Source: RYN-230 sp963782185
GTDB taxonomy: Bacteria > Actinomycetota > Actinomycetes > Streptosporangiales > Streptosporangiaceae
Length of the DNA stretch: 64,000 nucleotides
Assembly (NCBI GenBank): GCA_963782185.1
Contig: CAWAJB010000007.1
Span: forward strand, 310,001 to 374,000
Reading direction: 5' to 3'
Shown here: positions 37,002 to 46,149 of the stretch, piece after piece
Numbering within the stretch: position 1 is the first letter of the stretch
Layout: each line of letters starts with the position of its first letter
Translations under genes and position numbers: made by a program
The notes under the pieces: generated by a model
Database searches by the model: none
The model's input: the letters and a program-made list of their open reading frames with translations, nothing else
What the model was told of the DNA's origin: nothing

Positions 37002-37116
37002 AGTGGTCATCCTGCAACGATAAAGGGAGCGCTTGGAATTAAGGAGTGTTATTCAGAACCTTTGGGCAGCAGGTAGGTGCTCGCCCGGCGTGTCGCCATA
37101 AATAACAACGGTTCCC

Positions 37117-37959
37117 TTGGAAGAATTGGGTTTTCCGACCAAAGAATTCCCTCGCCCAGGAGAACCGTTGCGGTACTATCGTACTACAGGTTTAATGCTC
37201 TCGCAGATGCAGGAACTCGCCTGCCGTGTCCATGAGGCGCTGCCCGAGCCCTGGAACAAGGGAACCGGGCGGCCGAGATCGTGCGGCCTTTATGCGGCGG
37301 CAGAGATCGCGTGCATGTATCTGCGGCAGAACGGAACGCAAGAATTCCTGGGCGACATGAAAGGCGTCTCGCAGCCGACGGTGTCCCGGATCGTCACCGT
37401 CCTGGTGCCGGTGGTCAGGGCCGTCCTGGAAGAGTTCGTGCCGTCCGCGGGGGACGCCATCCAGATGGCCAGCGGGCGGGTGTGCCTGGTCAACGGCACC
37501 ATCACGCCCTGCTGGTCCTACGAGGAGCACCGCGAGCTGTGGAGCCGCAAGCACGGCACCACCGGGTTCAACGCGCAACTGGTCAGCCTGCTCAGCGGAA
37601 ATGCGATTTACATCTCTGATCCGCTTCCTGGGAAAACCCATGACGCAGCCGCGTTTGCCAGCACGCCAGTCGCGGAGATCATCCGGAACTCCGGTGGCGG
37701 TATCGCTGATAAGGGGTATCAGGGGTGTGGCATGGTCACCCCGCGCAAGAAGCAGCCGCACGGCAGGCTCTTGCCATGGGAAAAGCAATTCAACGCTGAT
37801 GTCTCATCGCTCCGGGCACCCATCGAAAGGCTTATTGCCCATTTCAAGTCCTGGCGGATCTTCCACACGGACTACCGCCGCCCGTACCACACCTACCACG
37901 ACGCGTATGACGCCGCCCGCGGGTTGTTCTTCTTCTCACTCAACTGGGGTTTTGAATGA
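37117..37959 (+). CDS. IS5-like DDE transposase (DDE_Tnp_4 type)
   Basis: An intact transposase of up to 280 residues. The N-terminal HTH region is TGRPRSCGLYAAAEIACMYL and GVSQPTVSRIV. The DDE core has LVNGTITPCWS where the first aspartate normally sits (N-G-T instead of D-G-T), then ISDPLPGKTHDAAAF, GGGIADKGYQGCGM with the second aspartate, and the final block SSLRAPIERLIAHFKSWRIF with the glutamate. Loss of the first acidic residue would make it catalytically dead, an oddity worth checking. AACGGTTC and GAACCGTT arms (about 37108 and 37160) flank the 5' end, but clear terminal repeats were not found. Confidence 0.8.
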   Translation: MEELGFPTKEFPRPGEPLRYYRTTGLMLSQMQELACRVHEALPEPWNKGTGRPRSCGLYAAAEIACMYLRQNGTQEFLGDMKGVSQPTVSRIVTVLVPVVRAVLEEFVPSAGDAIQMASGRVCLVNGTITPCWSYEEHRELWSRKHGTTGFNAQLVSLLSGNAIYISDPLPGKTHDAAAFASTPVAEIIRNSGGGIADKGYQGCGMVTPRKKQPHGRLLPWEKQFNADVSSLRAPIERLIAHFKSWRIFHTDYRRPYHTYHDAYDAARGLFFFSLNWGFE

Positions 37960-38041
37960 AGTTCAAGCTGACAGGCGCTGACCGGGGACCACCGGCGCGA
38001 CATCCACGCCAACCGGCTGCTACGCCTCCGGTTCTGAGGGG

Positions 38042-38067
38042 GGCCGGGCGCAGCAATGCGCCCGGCC
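38042..38067. terminator. Bidirectional terminator hairpin
   Basis: A perfect 11-bp stem, GGCCGGGCGCA paired with TGCGCCCGGCC, around a GCAA tetraloop. It lies between the convergent transposase (stop 37959) and DUF3500 gene (stop 38124). No U-tract. Confidence 0.7.
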
Positions 38068-38123
38068 TACCCGGCCTAAGAGGCGATGACAGGTTGCGCT
38101 GGGTTCAGTCTGCGAGTCAACTG

Positions 38124-39356
38124 TCAGCCTGTCCGGGGGACGTGGGTACCGGCGCTGTGATCAAACCGCTCGTGATGCTGCCGGAGGAGATCGACACCGT
38201 AGTCACCGCCGTTTGGCGTGCGAACAAGGGTGTGGATGTGATTACGGGAGGGCACGACATTGTCGAACGCAACGCCGGGATGATGATCGAACTCGATCAG
38301 CACGACGGGGCTATGGACCCGGTAGTAGAAGGGACCATCATCGGCTACTACCGCGCCCATCCAGGCAAAGTAGGTCTCATCGAGATGTTGATCGACTTCG
38401 CGCATCTTCACCCCGGAGTGGCCTTCGGCGGCCCAGCCAACGTAGGCGGCGGCCAGGGCCCGCAGGCGGCGGCGTTGAGCATCGGTCAGGTCGGCGGCGC
38501 AGACTCCAGCGAAGGGAACCACGGCGTTGTCCCGGAACGCGCCCGCCTGCATCCGGCCATCGAAGGGGTGCTGCAGCTCTCGGGGAAGGTCGTCGGGATG
38601 GATCGAGGACCGGAGGACAGCACGGGCTACCTGCTGGTCATCGAGCGAGCGGATCAGTTCCAGGCCAGCCAGCTCCTCGGCGCAGAAGACCATCGTGCCG
38701 GCCAGTGGACCGTCGAACACGTGGCACGGTTCCGAGCCCATGAAACTCGGCGTGAGCACGAGCTGATCGCCGATGATCGTGCCGTTGATGCACAGGTGAT
38801 GACCGTCGATCTGCCACGCCCACGGCCCTTCGGCGCTCGGCTCACCGAAAACAGACAGGAAGTACGGCCACTCGCCGAAGTCGTCTGAGAGGCCTGTCAC
38901 CTCCGATAGGAGGCGGTTCAGTCGCATGATGTCGCGGGCTTGGGCGAAGCCACGAGCCGACAGACTGGTTTCGAGGAGCCGCAGTCCGAGCTGGCGCGCG
39001 GCGGGCGGCAGATCCTCGAGCATCACGCCGTGACGGAACACGAAGGGATGAATATTCAGCCACATCCGGCGCTGCTCAGCATCGAGGGGGAACACGGCAC
39101 GCTCTCGCTGCTCGGCGCTGAGCGCACCCAGGAAGTCGAGGGCGGCGTCGGTAATGGCCGCGGTGGTGACACCAGAAGACCGGAGGGGAAACAATCCCGA
39201 TCGCAGTGCCCCATCCGAGGTGAGCCCACGCAGCGGTTGTTCAAGGGATTCTGTCAGTTCACGGAACATTGCCTGCATCGGCGGGGGAATATCAACCGGC
39301 CGTCGCGCCGAGAAGGAGGGTAGCTGGCCCACCTTGAAGTCAGTCCAGTGGTCCAC
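38124..39356 (-). CDS. DUF3500 domain-containing protein
   Basis: A 410-residue protein without an obvious signal peptide. Family marks in order are ERAVFPLDAEQRRMWLNIHP, RGFAQARDIMRLNRLLSEVT, YFLSVFGEPSAEGPWAWQID, GHHLCINGTIIGDQLVLTPS, and the closing HVHSP-like strand FYYRVHSPVVLIEFDHHPGV with RNHIHTLVRTPNGGDYG. DUF3500 proteins have no settled biochemical role; the many histidines (DGHHLC, DHHPGV, NHIHT) suggest a metal site. Convergent with the IS5-like transposase. Confidence 0.88.
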   Translation of the reverse strand: MDHWTDFKVGQLPSFSARRPVDIPPPMQAMFRELTESLEQPLRGLTSDGALRSGLFPLRSSGVTTAAITDAALDFLGALSAEQRERAVFPLDAEQRRMWLNIHPFVFRHGVMLEDLPPAARQLGLRLLETSLSARGFAQARDIMRLNRLLSEVTGLSDDFGEWPYFLSVFGEPSAEGPWAWQIDGHHLCINGTIIGDQLVLTPSFMGSEPCHVFDGPLAGTMVFCAEELAGLELIRSLDDQQVARAVLRSSIHPDDLPRELQHPFDGRMQAGAFRDNAVVPFAGVCAADLTDAQRRRLRALAAAYVGWAAEGHSGVKMREVDQHLDETYFAWMGAVVADDGPFYYRVHSPVVLIEFDHHPGVAFDNVVPSRNHIHTLVRTPNGGDYGVDLLRQHHERFDHSAGTHVPRTG

Positions 39357-39838
39357 GGTTAGCTAGCACCCCCCGACGGCACACTCTACTTGGGCTGCGA
39401 GGCCGATGTGAAGCGTCCCGCTGTCCACCTTCCAGGCAGTAACTGCCGCGGCGTGATCCGGACGGCCGCGGGGTAATCCACGACTTGAAAGCAGGACGCC
39501 GCTATCAGACCGACAGTTACCGCCGGGTACGTGGGACACTCCGTGCCGGTCCGACAGCGATCGCTTATCGGCGCAAGCGCGCCCGAATATCGCATCTGAG
39601 TGCGGTAGATAGTCGAACACGCCAGGCTCAGGCGGCGCACAGCGACGGTCGGCGAGCGGCTATCAGCCGCGCTTCGCCTAGTTGACCGCCTGGCCACCCC
39701 CGGTTATGGTCTAACACGCCAGCGGCCGACCCGTACGTTTATACATCGGCGCTTCAGGGTGAAGCCGTCCGCATCTGCCGCCGATCGGTCGCACGCTGCG
39801 CTAGACAAGTGAATCTCTCGGCCGGTCGTGGTCAGGCG
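39357..39838. other. Intergenic region, no gene recognised
   Basis: About 480 bp between DUF3500 and the glucoamylase. A short minus-strand stretch near 39363-39450 (AVTAWKVDSGTLHIGLAAQV) looks protein-like and might be the end of a lost gene, but its upstream part is not coding in character. No RNA or repeat found. Confidence 0.3.
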
Positions 39839-41128
39839 TTACCTGGCGCGGACTGCTGACAGGAACGAGGCGTAGCTCCAGGACAGGTTGCTGACGCTTT
39901 TCTCGTAGCCGGTCGAGGCGTCGAACTGCTCGCTGAGCTCAAGGTGATCGCTGTGGAAGATGATCGCCTGCAGCATCTGGTCGCCGGCGCTCTGCAGGGC
40001 CGCCGCGGCCGCGGTCAGCGCCGTCTGGACGTCGATTCCGACCTGGCTGAAGAAGCTGGCAGAGTTGGCGTCGAGGGGAACCGTTCCGGCGGCGGTGATC
40101 GCACTCGCCAGCCGGTAGTAGAGCTCGGCGAAGTTGGCAGTGGCCACTGCCCAGGGGTGGTCACCCACCTGAGCATCGGTGTCACCGTCGTATAGGTCCC
40201 CCGGATAGCGCCCGAGCAGGGGACCGATGCCGCGTTGCTGATCGGGCCCGTTGATCGGGTAGAAGTAGCTCGAGGTCGGGTCGGCCCACTGGCCGCGCAG
40301 CAGCGCGGCGGTCGCCAGCAGCTTGGTGTCCGTCACCGGCACGGCGCCGTAGATCGCGGCCATGACGATGTCGATGTTGGGGTCGTAGGGGGTTCTGTCA
40401 GCCGGGACTGGGAGCACTGACTGGTAGTACTGACCGTTCCAGTGCTCCTGCAGGGCGTTCTGCAGCCAGGGTATGGCGGTGCTGAGCCACACCGGGACCG
40501 GGATCCCGAGGGTGTTGCCGGTGATCGCCCGGAAACAGCGCAGCTGCACGGCGCGGGCGAAGAACGAGGCACCGGTCTCCTCCTCCCAGAGATTGACCGT
40601 CTCGCCTTGGTAGGCGCCGTGCAGGAAGTTCAGGTTCGCTGCGATCACGGCGTTAGCCACGGTCTGGGTCGGCGCGTCGAGCTGGGAGAACAGCTGCAGG
40701 ATCGCCAGCGTCTGGAGGGCAGGCCCGTCGGTCTGATCGCTCCAGTTCCGTGGCGTGCCGTTGATGAAGAACGAGGCACGATCGAAGTCGCCGCCCGAGC
40801 TCTGGCAGATCTGCGCGAACTGGACGTAGTCGATCAGTGGCTGGCTGGTGGGGATCGTTCCCGCCGCCAGCTCGATCGCGACGATCGCCGCGTCGCGCGT
40901 CCAGTTGTAGACGTAGTCCTGGGTCACGTTCGTGGCGCTGTTCTCCCAAGACGGTGAGGCGAGCACGCACCCGGGTTGCGAGAGGACATGCGTGTTCTCC
41001 GGGTCTTCGAACACGAATCCGTCCGACGCGACGTTGCGGAACATCAGCCAGAACATGTACGGAGCGATTGCCGTCAGGTTCGACTGCGCCGCCGCAATCT
41101 GCACCTCGCTGTATTGTAATTCCCCCAT
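39839..41128 (-). CDS. GH15 glucoamylase with fungal-type active-site motifs
   Basis: A 429-residue (alpha/alpha)6-barrel enzyme. The substrate-site block is DYVYNWTRDAAIVAIELAAG. The general acid glutamate is in NLWEEETGASFFARAVQL, and the general base glutamate is in HLELSEQFDASTG. These match the order and wording of fungal glucoamylases (YTWTRDS, LWEE, LSEQ) better than those of typical bacterial GH15 enzymes. It would release glucose from alpha-1,4-glucan ends. No signal peptide or starch-binding domain is seen, so it is probably cytoplasmic or uses another export route. The ATG at 41128 begins MGELQYSEVQIAAAQSNLTA; the upstream frame is not conserved. Confidence 0.85.
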   Translation of the reverse strand: MGELQYSEVQIAAAQSNLTAIAPYMFWLMFRNVASDGFVFEDPENTHVLSQPGCVLASPSWENSATNVTQDYVYNWTRDAAIVAIELAAGTIPTSQPLIDYVQFAQICQSSGGDFDRASFFINGTPRNWSDQTDGPALQTLAILQLFSQLDAPTQTVANAVIAANLNFLHGAYQGETVNLWEEETGASFFARAVQLRCFRAITGNTLGIPVPVWLSTAIPWLQNALQEHWNGQYYQSVLPVPADRTPYDPNIDIVMAAIYGAVPVTDTKLLATAALLRGQWADPTSSYFYPINGPDQQRGIGPLLGRYPGDLYDGDTDAQVGDHPWAVATANFAELYYRLASAITAAGTVPLDANSASFFSQVGIDVQTALTAAAAALQSAGDQMLQAIIFHSDHLELSEQFDASTGYEKSVSNLSWSYASFLSAVRAR

Positions 41129-41403
41129 CGAAGCCACCCTCTTTTGTCGGCGCGAGCGTAACGCGGGGAGCGCGCGACCGCAAGCGGCGTGTTGGAACCC
41201 GCCCCCCTTTCCGAACCTCCGGGCTGGCATTCGTCTCCCATAGGACTGTCCGACGATCCGCGTGACTGGCCTGATCCACATCCGGGGTGTTGGCATCATG
41301 AATGGCCAAGCCAGCGTGCATGACTATGCACGAGCGCGCAGCACCGGAAACGTCCGGATCTGCCGTTGGGAGTGCGCCATCTGTTGTGCGCACGTGCGTT
41401 GCG

Positions 41404-41682
41404 TTAACCTTCTTCCGCCTGCTGGGCCAGCAACCGCCTGACGGGCCGGGGAGGGCCAAGGCTGGTCGGCGTCAGGGCAGGTCGCACGTATTCCTGCCCG
41501 GCTGGCCAGCGCGCTACATGCTGGGCACTGCTCCCAGCGTCATGCCCGATATACGTGACGTCGTTGATGTCAACGGCGAATAGCGCAAATTCGCCAAGGA
41601 CAGGCCGCCAGCCGAGGTGCGCGTAGTAGACGCCCAAGAGTGAACACTCCTGCCGCGTTCCGCCTGTCCACTGACGCGGCAT
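41404..41682 (-). pseudogene. Possible gene remnant (pyridoxamine-phosphate-oxidase-like C-terminus)
   Basis: The stretch LGWRPVLGEFALFAVDINDV, then TYIGHDAGSSAQHVARWPAG has strand-like, protein-like composition in a 740-bp region otherwise without genes. It recalls the C-terminal strands of pyridoxamine 5'-phosphate oxidase-like proteins, but the similarity is slight. No start or N-terminal domain is present. The rest of 41129-41866 shows nothing I can name. Confidence 0.25.
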
Positions 41683-41866
41683 CTTCTCGGTTCATCCGAT
41701 CGTGGCTCCAATCTGTCGGTTCCGCCTAGAGATTCGGCCGGAGTTGACATCTCGAACTACGAGCAACAGTTACTGCAACTCGCATCCGCCCGGCCGTATG
41801 TCTATGCACCTCCGCTCCCGGGTGTGAACGTCCTCAATTGCCGCGTGGTGCGTAACCTGTAACGCC

Positions 41867-42214
41867 CTACAGGCTGAGGTGGATCCGGAGTGCTTGATCG
41901 AGCTCGGTGACCAGCGCTGCCGGCAGCTGGCCGACGCGTTTGCCGATCCGTTCGACTGCCACTGAGCGGACCTGCTCGGCCTGGGCCTTCGAGTCACGGG
42001 GCAGCCCAGTCTGACCCGCTGGCAGCAGCACCTGGAATGGGTAGATGCGCGTGATGTCCGAGGTCACCGGGACGACCGTGATGACCCCCCGCCGCAGGCG
42101 GGCGGCGGTGGCGTTGGCGGCGTCATTACTGACGATCACGGCGGGGCGGGTTTTGCTGGCTTCCGATCCCCGGGCAGGATGAAAGCTGACGGTAACGATC
42201 TCCCCGCGGCGCAT
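41867..42214 (-). CDS. mazF: MazF/PemK-family toxin endoribonuclease
   Basis: A 115-residue toxin. It opens MRRGEIVTVSFHPARGSEAS and KTRPAVIVSND, the beta-barrel core and conserved arginine/proline strand of MazF. It continues ITVVPVTSDITRIYPFQVLL and QAEQVRSVAVERIGKRVGQL. MazF-type toxins cleave mRNA at short sequence motifs when the antitoxin is degraded. Its ATG follows the antitoxin's TGA with no gap, giving coupled translation. Confidence 0.92.
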   Translation of the reverse strand: MRRGEIVTVSFHPARGSEASKTRPAVIVSNDAANATAARLRRGVITVVPVTSDITRIYPFQVLLPAGQTGLPRDSKAQAEQVRSVAVERIGKRVGQLPAALVTELDQALRIHLSL

Positions 42215-42436
42215 TCAGTCGTGCAGGCCGTCGGCGGTGACAGCCTCCCAGTCGCTGGCTTCACCGGAGGCTGCCCATGAGGCCCAGGCCTCCTCGTAGG
42301 CGTCTCCCAGTTGGGTGGCCCGCAGCAGCCCGACCGCCTTGTGCAAGGCCGCCGACCGGGATTCGATGCCCTGAGCATGGGCGTAAGAGTCGAGAAACTC
42401 GACGTCCTCCGCTGGCAGGCTAACGCTTACCTTCAT
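42215..42436 (-). CDS. mazE: Ribbon-helix-helix antitoxin (MazE-type)
   Basis: A 73-residue protein with an N-terminal ribbon-helix-helix (MKVSVSLPAEDVEFLDSYAH and IESRSAALHKAVGLLRA) that would bind its own promoter. An acidic C-terminal tail (AYEEAWASWAASGEASDWEA) would wrap the toxin. The promoter should lie upstream of 42436. Same operon as the MazF toxin. Confidence 0.9.
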   Translation of the reverse strand: MKVSVSLPAEDVEFLDSYAHAQGIESRSAALHKAVGLLRATQLGDAYEEAWASWAASGEASDWEAVTADGLHD

Positions 42437-42509
42437 ACCGCTAGAGGGCTAGGTCCGACGAAGTCGGTTTGATTGAGTCAAGTTCGGGATGCGCGTGTCG
42501 GACTGCTGG

Positions 42510-44126
42510 TCATGCGGCGAGTCCGGCGTCGCGGATGATGTCGTCGATGGCGGTCTGGTAGGCGGTGGCTGCGCGGCGGAGCGCGGTGGGCGGGCTGGCG
42601 TCGGCGAGCTGAGCGAGTCCGGCGGGCAGTACGCGGTCGTGTACGCGGGTGAGGAACATCGCGGTGTGCAGGCCAGCGGCGGTGACCTGGTAGCGGTGGG
42701 TGGCCGGGATGCGCTCGATGAGGTGGTGGCTGCGGAGCCGGCGCAGGTCGTAGGTCATCTGCCCGGTGCTGATGGCGGGCACGCCGCGCAGTTTGGCGGT
42801 GAGCTCGCGCAGGTCGCGGTTGGTGAAGCCACGGGGGAGCAGCCGGAAGATCAGTAATGCGGCCAGGAGCGCGTGGCTGCGGGGCTGGCCGAGGGGCAGG
42901 CCGGGGATGCGGGTGCCGCCGTCGGTGAGGACGGGGCCGGTGACGGCGGCGAGATGGCCGGCTCCGGTGATCGGGTCGTGGCTGAGTCGTTCGAGGCGCA
43001 GCAGGCGCCGGGTGGCGGAGAAGCCGACCTCCCGCAGGGCGGGCAGGTTAGTCAGCCGTTTGCCGATCTGGAAGTCGCGGGTGTCGTTGATGGTGGTCTC
43101 GGTCCGGAGCGCTCGTCCTTCCTTGTGGTACTGCTTGATCGTGGCGTGCTTGTAGTCCACGTGCAGGCTCGGGGTGACCCCGCTGGTGATCACCCGGGTG
43201 CGGAACCGGCCGGGGGTGGCGCGGGGGCCGCTGCGCATCAGCCGCCGGCCGAAGATCAGGCTGACCTGGTCGGGGCGCCCGGCGCCGAGATTGTCCCGGA
43301 TGACCTGCTCGAAGAACACCCGCCCGGTCACGGGCTTGTCGAGCATCTGGGTGAGGGAGAATTCCGCCTGCAGGATGGAGATGTCGTAGCGGTAGCCGGC
43401 TTCCCGGTCGGCCGGGGTAAACGGGTGCGGCAGCCGGGCCAGCCACTTGCGCAGCAGCGCGTCGATCTGCTCCGGCCCGAGCTTGTCGCAGATCCGCTGC
43501 AGCGCGGCGGGATCGCTGACCGCGGCGAAGCCGTTATCCAGCGCCTCGAACCTGATGCCGGCTTTGGCTGCCTGACGCTGCGCCCAGTGGTTGCCGTTGA
43601 TGCACAGCTTGGCGTTATAGGGAAAGTAGGAGCAGAACTTGAGGAAGAACGGGCCGAAATCATCGTCCACGCAGTAGAAGTAGAAGTGGTTAACCATCCC
43701 GGTGGTCTTCACGATCCACGGATATGACCTGCCGTCGTGATCACGGCGCTTCTCGGTCCGGAACAGCCGGGTCTTCTCCTGCGCCCGCCCGATGAGCAGG
43801 ACTCCCTCGGCGCGGCCAGCGGCCTGGAACGCCGCCAGGTGCTCATGCATCACATCGTCTTTGCGCTGCCCCCTGGCGAAGTCAACCCACGCGATGTGCT
43901 CACGGCCCGCGAAGCGACGGACCTCCGCGGTGAAGCGGTCGGTGATCCTGGCCAGCGGGGCGGTCGAGGCGACCGGCAGGCCCATCTGCCGCTGCACGTA
44001 ACCCAGCAGCCCGCCCGCGTGCTGCAGTTGCGGGACGTAGACGTTCAGGTACATCCGGTCGATGCACTCCACCTCGAACGCCACATGATCGGATAGCACC
44101 TCAGCGACAGTGCGCGGTAGCGTCAT
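42510..44126 (-). CDS. Conserved protein of unknown function
   Basis: A 538-residue protein of a widely shared but uncharacterised group. Distinctive blocks are FEVECIDRMYLNVYVPQLQH, HIAWVDFARGQRKDDVMHEH, VNHFYFYCVDDDFGPFFLKF with CSYFPYNAKLCINGNHWAQR, LLRKWLARLPHPFTPADREA, and HVDYKHATIKQYHKEGRALR with TETTINDTRDFQIGKRL. The dense histidine, aspartate and lysine conservation suggests an enzyme, possibly acting on nucleic acid. Residues ~410-500 resemble a winged helix (TGQMTYDLRRLRSHHLIERI). No partner genes, signal peptide or membrane span are seen. An 11-bp inverted repeat (44132-44142 and 44215-44225) lies upstream. Function not assigned. Confidence 0.75.
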   Translation of the reverse strand: MTLPRTVAEVLSDHVAFEVECIDRMYLNVYVPQLQHAGGLLGYVQRQMGLPVASTAPLARITDRFTAEVRRFAGREHIAWVDFARGQRKDDVMHEHLAAFQAAGRAEGVLLIGRAQEKTRLFRTEKRRDHDGRSYPWIVKTTGMVNHFYFYCVDDDFGPFFLKFCSYFPYNAKLCINGNHWAQRQAAKAGIRFEALDNGFAAVSDPAALQRICDKLGPEQIDALLRKWLARLPHPFTPADREAGYRYDISILQAEFSLTQMLDKPVTGRVFFEQVIRDNLGAGRPDQVSLIFGRRLMRSGPRATPGRFRTRVITSGVTPSLHVDYKHATIKQYHKEGRALRTETTINDTRDFQIGKRLTNLPALREVGFSATRRLLRLERLSHDPITGAGHLAAVTGPVLTDGGTRIPGLPLGQPRSHALLAALLIFRLLPRGFTNRDLRELTAKLRGVPAISTGQMTYDLRRLRSHHLIERIPATHRYQVTAAGLHTAMFLTRVHDRVLPAGLAQLADASPPTALRRAATAYQTAIDDIIRDAGLAA

Positions 44127-44448
44127 GACAAGCTCCGGTCGGACGACTCGGCCCTAGTGGCCACCTACCGCCACAGGCGGCAAATAACGGGACACACGCT
44201 GTCACCGTCTGTCGCCGACCGGAGCCCTGTCAACCAAGCCCAGCCACCCGGCATGGCTCGTCGGGCTGGGGCGAAGCCCCGTTAGTACTACCTTGAGTCA
44301 TACCCCAGTAGCACGCTTGCTTACGGCGACGACGAGCCTGCGCAGACATCCACATCTGCCGCCGGGCGTGCAGGTTAACCACTAGATGAGTTTGGTACCC
44401 GTGTGGCCAGTGTGCCTGCCGGTGGTGTTCCGTAGGGTGGGGTATGAG
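44127..44448. other. Divergent intergenic region with an 11-bp inverted repeat
   Basis: GCTCCGGTCGG at 44132-44142 and its reverse complement at 44215-44225 flank 72 bp just upstream of the conserved unknown gene. The rest shows no gene. The region should hold promoters for that gene and for the methyltransferase at 44449. Confidence 0.4.
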
Positions 44449-45327
44449 ATGGCACTTAAGCCAGGGTGGATCGCGGGATGGTCAGGCCAGCATGCACGGC
44501 ATGCCGCTGCGATGCTCTGGCAGGGCCGGAATCCGGCGGCACGCGTTTACGAGAGCATCGGGTCGGACTTCTTCGTGGCCCCGGCGCCGGGCTGGCTGAA
44601 CCTGGGGCTGTGGGAGGGGCCGGGTTCGGAGGGTGAGGCCGGGGACGCTTGCCGCCGGCTGGTGACGACGCTCGCGTCCGCGCTGCCCGCCGGGGGTGTG
44701 ATCCTGGATGCAGGGAACGGGCTCGGTACCCAGGATCCGCTGATCGCCGAGGTGGTCCGCCCGGGCCGGCTGGTGGCGGTCAACATCACCGAGTGGCAGC
44801 TGACGGCGGGCCGGGAGCGCCTCAGGGAGGCCGCGGCTGCGGCCGTGGCCGGAGACGCCGCCCGGCTGCCGGTCGCCGATGCGACCATCGATGGAGTCAT
44901 CAGCGTGGAGGCCGCGTTCCATTTCAGCTCGCGCAAGGCCTTTTTCGAAGAGTGTTACCGGGTGCTGCGTCCGGGCGGCGTGCTGAGCATCTCCGATATC
45001 CCTGTCCAGCGGTGGCCAGTGAGCCCTGCGGAGTTGCTGGCGGGCGTGACTCAGCTGCGCGTATTCGGACTTCGGCCCAGCATGGCCATGACAGCAGGTC
45101 AGATCGCCGCGGCGGCGCGCGCGGCTGGCCTGGCTGAGGTGGAGGTCACGGTGTGCGGCGACCGCGTGATTGCCCCCGCGCTCCGGCTCGCCGCAGCCCG
45201 GCTGGCAGGCGCTACGGCTGCGCCCGCCGGGCAGCAGACCGCCGCGCGACTGCTGCTGAGACAAGTGGACTTGCTCTGGCGACGCCAGATAATTGACTAC
45301 CTCCTGCTCCGCGCCGTCCGCCCCTAG
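44449..45327 (+). CDS. Class I SAM-dependent methyltransferase
   Basis: A 292-residue enzyme. The SAM motif region is GVILDAGNGLGTQDPLIAEV (motif I DAGNGLG), with VVAVN-like strand RLVAVNITEWQLTAG, motif II DATIDGVISVEAAFHFSSRK and motif III LRPGGVLSISDIP. The layout resembles the UbiE/sarcosine-type or natural-product methyltransferases. The N-terminal ~45 residues (HAAAMLWQGRNPAARVYESI) and C-terminal helices probably form the substrate cap. ATG 44449 was chosen over 44386. Acceptor unknown. Confidence 0.82.
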   Translation: MALKPGWIAGWSGQHARHAAAMLWQGRNPAARVYESIGSDFFVAPAPGWLNLGLWEGPGSEGEAGDACRRLVTTLASALPAGGVILDAGNGLGTQDPLIAEVVRPGRLVAVNITEWQLTAGRERLREAAAAAVAGDAARLPVADATIDGVISVEAAFHFSSRKAFFEECYRVLRPGGVLSISDIPVQRWPVSPAELLAGVTQLRVFGLRPSMAMTAGQIAAAARAAGLAEVEVTVCGDRVIAPALRLAAARLAGATAAPAGQQTAARLLLRQVDLLWRRQIIDYLLLRAVRP

Positions 45328-45367
45328 CATTAGCTGGCGCCACACCGGCTCAGACGGCCCGTGATCC

Positions 45368-45883
45368 TCAAAGTCCAGGTAGCGCGTCAGCGATCTGGTG
45401 CGCGGCTGACGAGGGGGTCCGGCGTCCAGTGTTTACGACGACGTCGGCTGCCAGGATCATCCACGAGCGCGACGCCCGGTACTCGGCCAGATGGGCCAGC
45501 CGCCATGCCTGGGCTTCAGGTGAGCCCTGGATGCGCTGGCGCAGTATTTCCTCATCGGCATCGAGCAGAACATGGAACACTCTGAGCCCAGCTTCGCGCA
45601 GGCCAGCGAATATCTGCTCAAGGTAGGCACGTGTAAGGATCGTCTGCGGGGCAATAAGATGCTGCCCGGTGAAGCGGGCCAATTCGGTCGCGGTAGCTAC
45701 CACCAGTGGCCGCCATGGTGGCCAATGCTGGAAGTCGGAGACCGGGTGGTCGGCGAGATTAGGCCGCAGCATGTATCCCACTGCCTCCGGATCGAACAGG
45801 CGGCTCGACGGGATCAGCGAACGCAACTCCGCGGCGGCGGTGGTCTTTCCGCAGCCAAAAGTCCCATTGAGCCAGACGATCAC
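45368..45883 (-). CDS. TmrB-like ATP-binding protein (AAA_33 kinase-like)
   Basis: A 171-residue P-loop protein with a GTG start. The Walker A is IVWLNGTFGCGKTTAAAELR, then SRLFDPEAVGYMLRPNLADH, QTILTRAYLEQIFAGL, and the lid arginines in LLDADEEILRQRIQGSPEA. This order matches the tunicamycin-resistance protein TmrB and related small nucleotide kinases; most relatives have no proven role in resistance. Monocistronic. Confidence 0.82.
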   Translation of the reverse strand: MIVWLNGTFGCGKTTAAAELRSLIPSSRLFDPEAVGYMLRPNLADHPVSDFQHWPPWRPLVVATATELARFTGQHLIAPQTILTRAYLEQIFAGLREAGLRVFHVLLDADEEILRQRIQGSPEAQAWRLAHLAEYRASRSWMILAADVVVNTGRRTPSSAAHQIADALPGL

Positions 45884-46149
45884 CTGATCATGCTACGAGC
45901 GCTCGCACTCTCATAGCCGCGGAGATCGCGCGTCCCGGCGGCCCGGGTGTTTCACGACGGTCAGGCTAGGCGGCTCGCCGCAACTGCCGGACTAATGAGC
46001 CCGACAGGCTAGCGAACTCGACGCCGCACTCCGACGTGGGCGGCCGGGCCCGGTACCGCCTGTGGGCCTGGGATGGGGAATGAAGCCGCAGTGGCCGCGT
46101 GTTGATCGTCGCCGACCGACTCTGCTCCCCCGGGAAGGAAGGCAGGGCC

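Noticed and set aside
37117..37968. Full IS5-like element with defined ends
   Set aside because: I could not find matching terminal inverted repeats or a target duplication around the transposase; only the gene is reported.
45368..45883. Acquired tunicamycin-resistance gene
   Set aside because: The TmrB-like pattern is clear, but many chromosomal P-loop kinases share it and nothing around it suggests resistance.
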